Shown: piece by piece, positions 63,322 through 64,000 of the stretch
How the letters are laid out: each line of letters starts with the position of its first letter
Position numbering within the stretch: the stretch's first letter is position 1
NCBI GenBank assembly: GCA_013349325.1
Contig: DUZX01000012.1
Coordinates: 21,767 to 85,766, forward strand
Length of the DNA: 64,000 nt
Direction of reading: 5' to 3'
Source: Desulfuromonadales bacterium
GTDB lineage: Bacteria; Desulfobacterota; Desulfuromonadia; Geobacterales; Pseudopelobacteraceae
Program-made: the position numbers and the translations under genes
The notes under the pieces: generated by a model
Database searches by the model: none
What the model was told of the DNA's origin: nothing
What the model saw: the letters and a program-made list of their open reading frames with translations, nothing else

Positions 63322-63519
63322 ATATTCTCCAAATCTGTTTGATATTTTATCGAGTAAATCTACCATTATTCCGGCGTATTGCAATCCGGAATTGCCTCCT
63401 CCAGAATTGCCTCCGAAATTAGCGGCATCCTTGATAAGTTTTGTCAAGGGGAAAACGGAGATGCCGTTTAATGCAATAACAGTGCAACCTCATAGGTTCT
63501 TTTCCGGCAAATGCCCTAT

Positions 63520-63765
63520 TCACATACCTTCGGTAGTCCGTGAAATCTCATCATCTTCCGCTGTGAATCGACTTTTCAGCTCCTTCATATACTTGTCGAT
63601 CTTGAAGGTTTCACGCTCCAGTTTCTGCAGCATCAGTCGCTCACCAGTATAGATATCGTCATTGTGCCGCGCCATGATAGCGACAAATTTCGCAATGCCC
63701 TCAAACCATGGCCCGATTGTTTTGATGAATCGCCTGAACCCCCTGTCATCTGGAAAGTATCCCAT
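63520..63765 (-). CDS. Hypothetical protein, 81 aa
   Basis: A small charged, helical protein (MGYFPDDRGFRRFIKTIG..., ending in a coiled segment KLERETFKIDKYMKELKSRF). GGGGG lies four bases before the ATG. No domain was recognised. Being between a toxin-antitoxin pair and an IS66-type gene, it may be accessory. Confidence 0.5.
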   Translation of the reverse strand: MGYFPDDRGFRRFIKTIGPWFEGIAKFVAIMARHNDDIYTGERLMLQKLERETFKIDKYMKELKSRFTAEDDEISRTTEGM

Positions 63766-63865
63766 GGTGTCCCCCTATCCGTAATTGCTCATACACTGAA
63801 TACAGGCTATATTCACGCAGCGTCAAATCTGGTCACAGATACCGGACAGAAATGAGGTAGCAGAT

Positions 63866-64000
63866 ATGGATAAGAAAGAGCGGAATAAAGTGAAGAAGAA
63901 CAAGGGGTGCGACACCATCTCCTTCCCGGATGATCTGCCGGTGAAACGGGTTGAGCTGGATATCCCGGAGAGTGAGAAAATCTGTCCTGAGTCCGGAGAA
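63866..64000 (+). mobile_element. IS66 family transposase, N-terminal fragment at window edge
   Basis: A plus-strand frame (MDKKERNKVKKNKGCD...) with GAGG eight bases before the ATG that runs past the window end. LPVKRVELDIPESEKICPESG matches the segment before the zinc finger of IS66 TnpC proteins. The first 100 or so residues usual in full TnpC are absent, so this may be a truncated copy or a differently annotated start. Its other end, terminal inverted repeats and partner genes are outside the window. Confidence 0.6.

Noticed and set aside
1..64000. CRISPR arrays, rRNA genes or a complete prophage
   Set aside because: No regularly spaced direct repeats, rRNA sequence or phage structural genes were seen.

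Overview
The window is bacterial chromosome, most likely from a Geobacter-type organism (Desulfuromonadota, Geobacterales). This rests on the HdrABC-FlxABCD-like redox cluster, polyferredoxins, a GsuK-type K+ channel, OmpA-like barrel proteins and Gram-negative envelope genes such as lptD and RND efflux. No 16S rRNA gene is present, so the taxonomy is inference.

Layout. 1-7.2 kb: hemW, an exported OB-fold protein, then the minus-strand run trpA-accD-folC-lptD. 7.2-16 kb: a chemoreceptor, a lytic transglycosylase with a long 5' leader, an Rrf2 regulator, tatC, rnr (carrying a repeat inside its coding sequence), an M23 peptidase and a PilZ protein. 15.9-22 kb: a galE / sugar isomerase / K+ channel run, then gntR, ispD, a receiver-kinase and a DsbC-like protein. 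22.1-29.2 kb: a seven-gene minus-strand operon matching hdrCBA-flxDCBA, predicted to make a soluble NADH-linked electron-bifurcating complex. 29.5-36.6 kb: barrel proteins, threonine aldolase with a 52-codon gene behind it, an L,D-transpeptidase, hemB and two tandem OmpA-family genes. 36.7-42.7 kb: a YkgJ protein, rnpB (RNase P RNA), a zinc-ribbon protein, a Nif3-like protein, a tRNA with CAU anticodon, radA and an exported beta-carbonic anhydrase. 42.7-47.1 kb: an ABC exporter, a polyferredoxin and a Tat-exported DUF362 protein. 47.2-53.7 kb: a TetR-controlled tripartite RND pump.

53.7-64 kb looks more accessory. It holds a DUF5666-like protein, a cytochrome b561-type protein and a two-component protein in which a response regulator and a histidine kinase appear joined by an internal deletion. 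These are followed by a MarR/YceI/dioxygenase/WrbA group behind a perfect 24-bp palindrome, a truncated ClpP-like gene, a DUF4143 ATPase, a Phd-VapC pair, a HEPN/MNT pair and the start of an IS66-type transposase running off the window.

How the parts relate: the Hdr/Flx complex, polyferredoxins and cytochrome b serve anaerobic electron transfer. LptD, the peptidoglycan enzymes, barrel proteins and efflux system maintain the envelope. The local regulators (Rrf2, GntR, TetR, MarR) each sit beside a recognisable palindrome or hairpin. No CRISPR array, rRNA or complete prophage was seen. All functional calls come from motif reading, without database searches.
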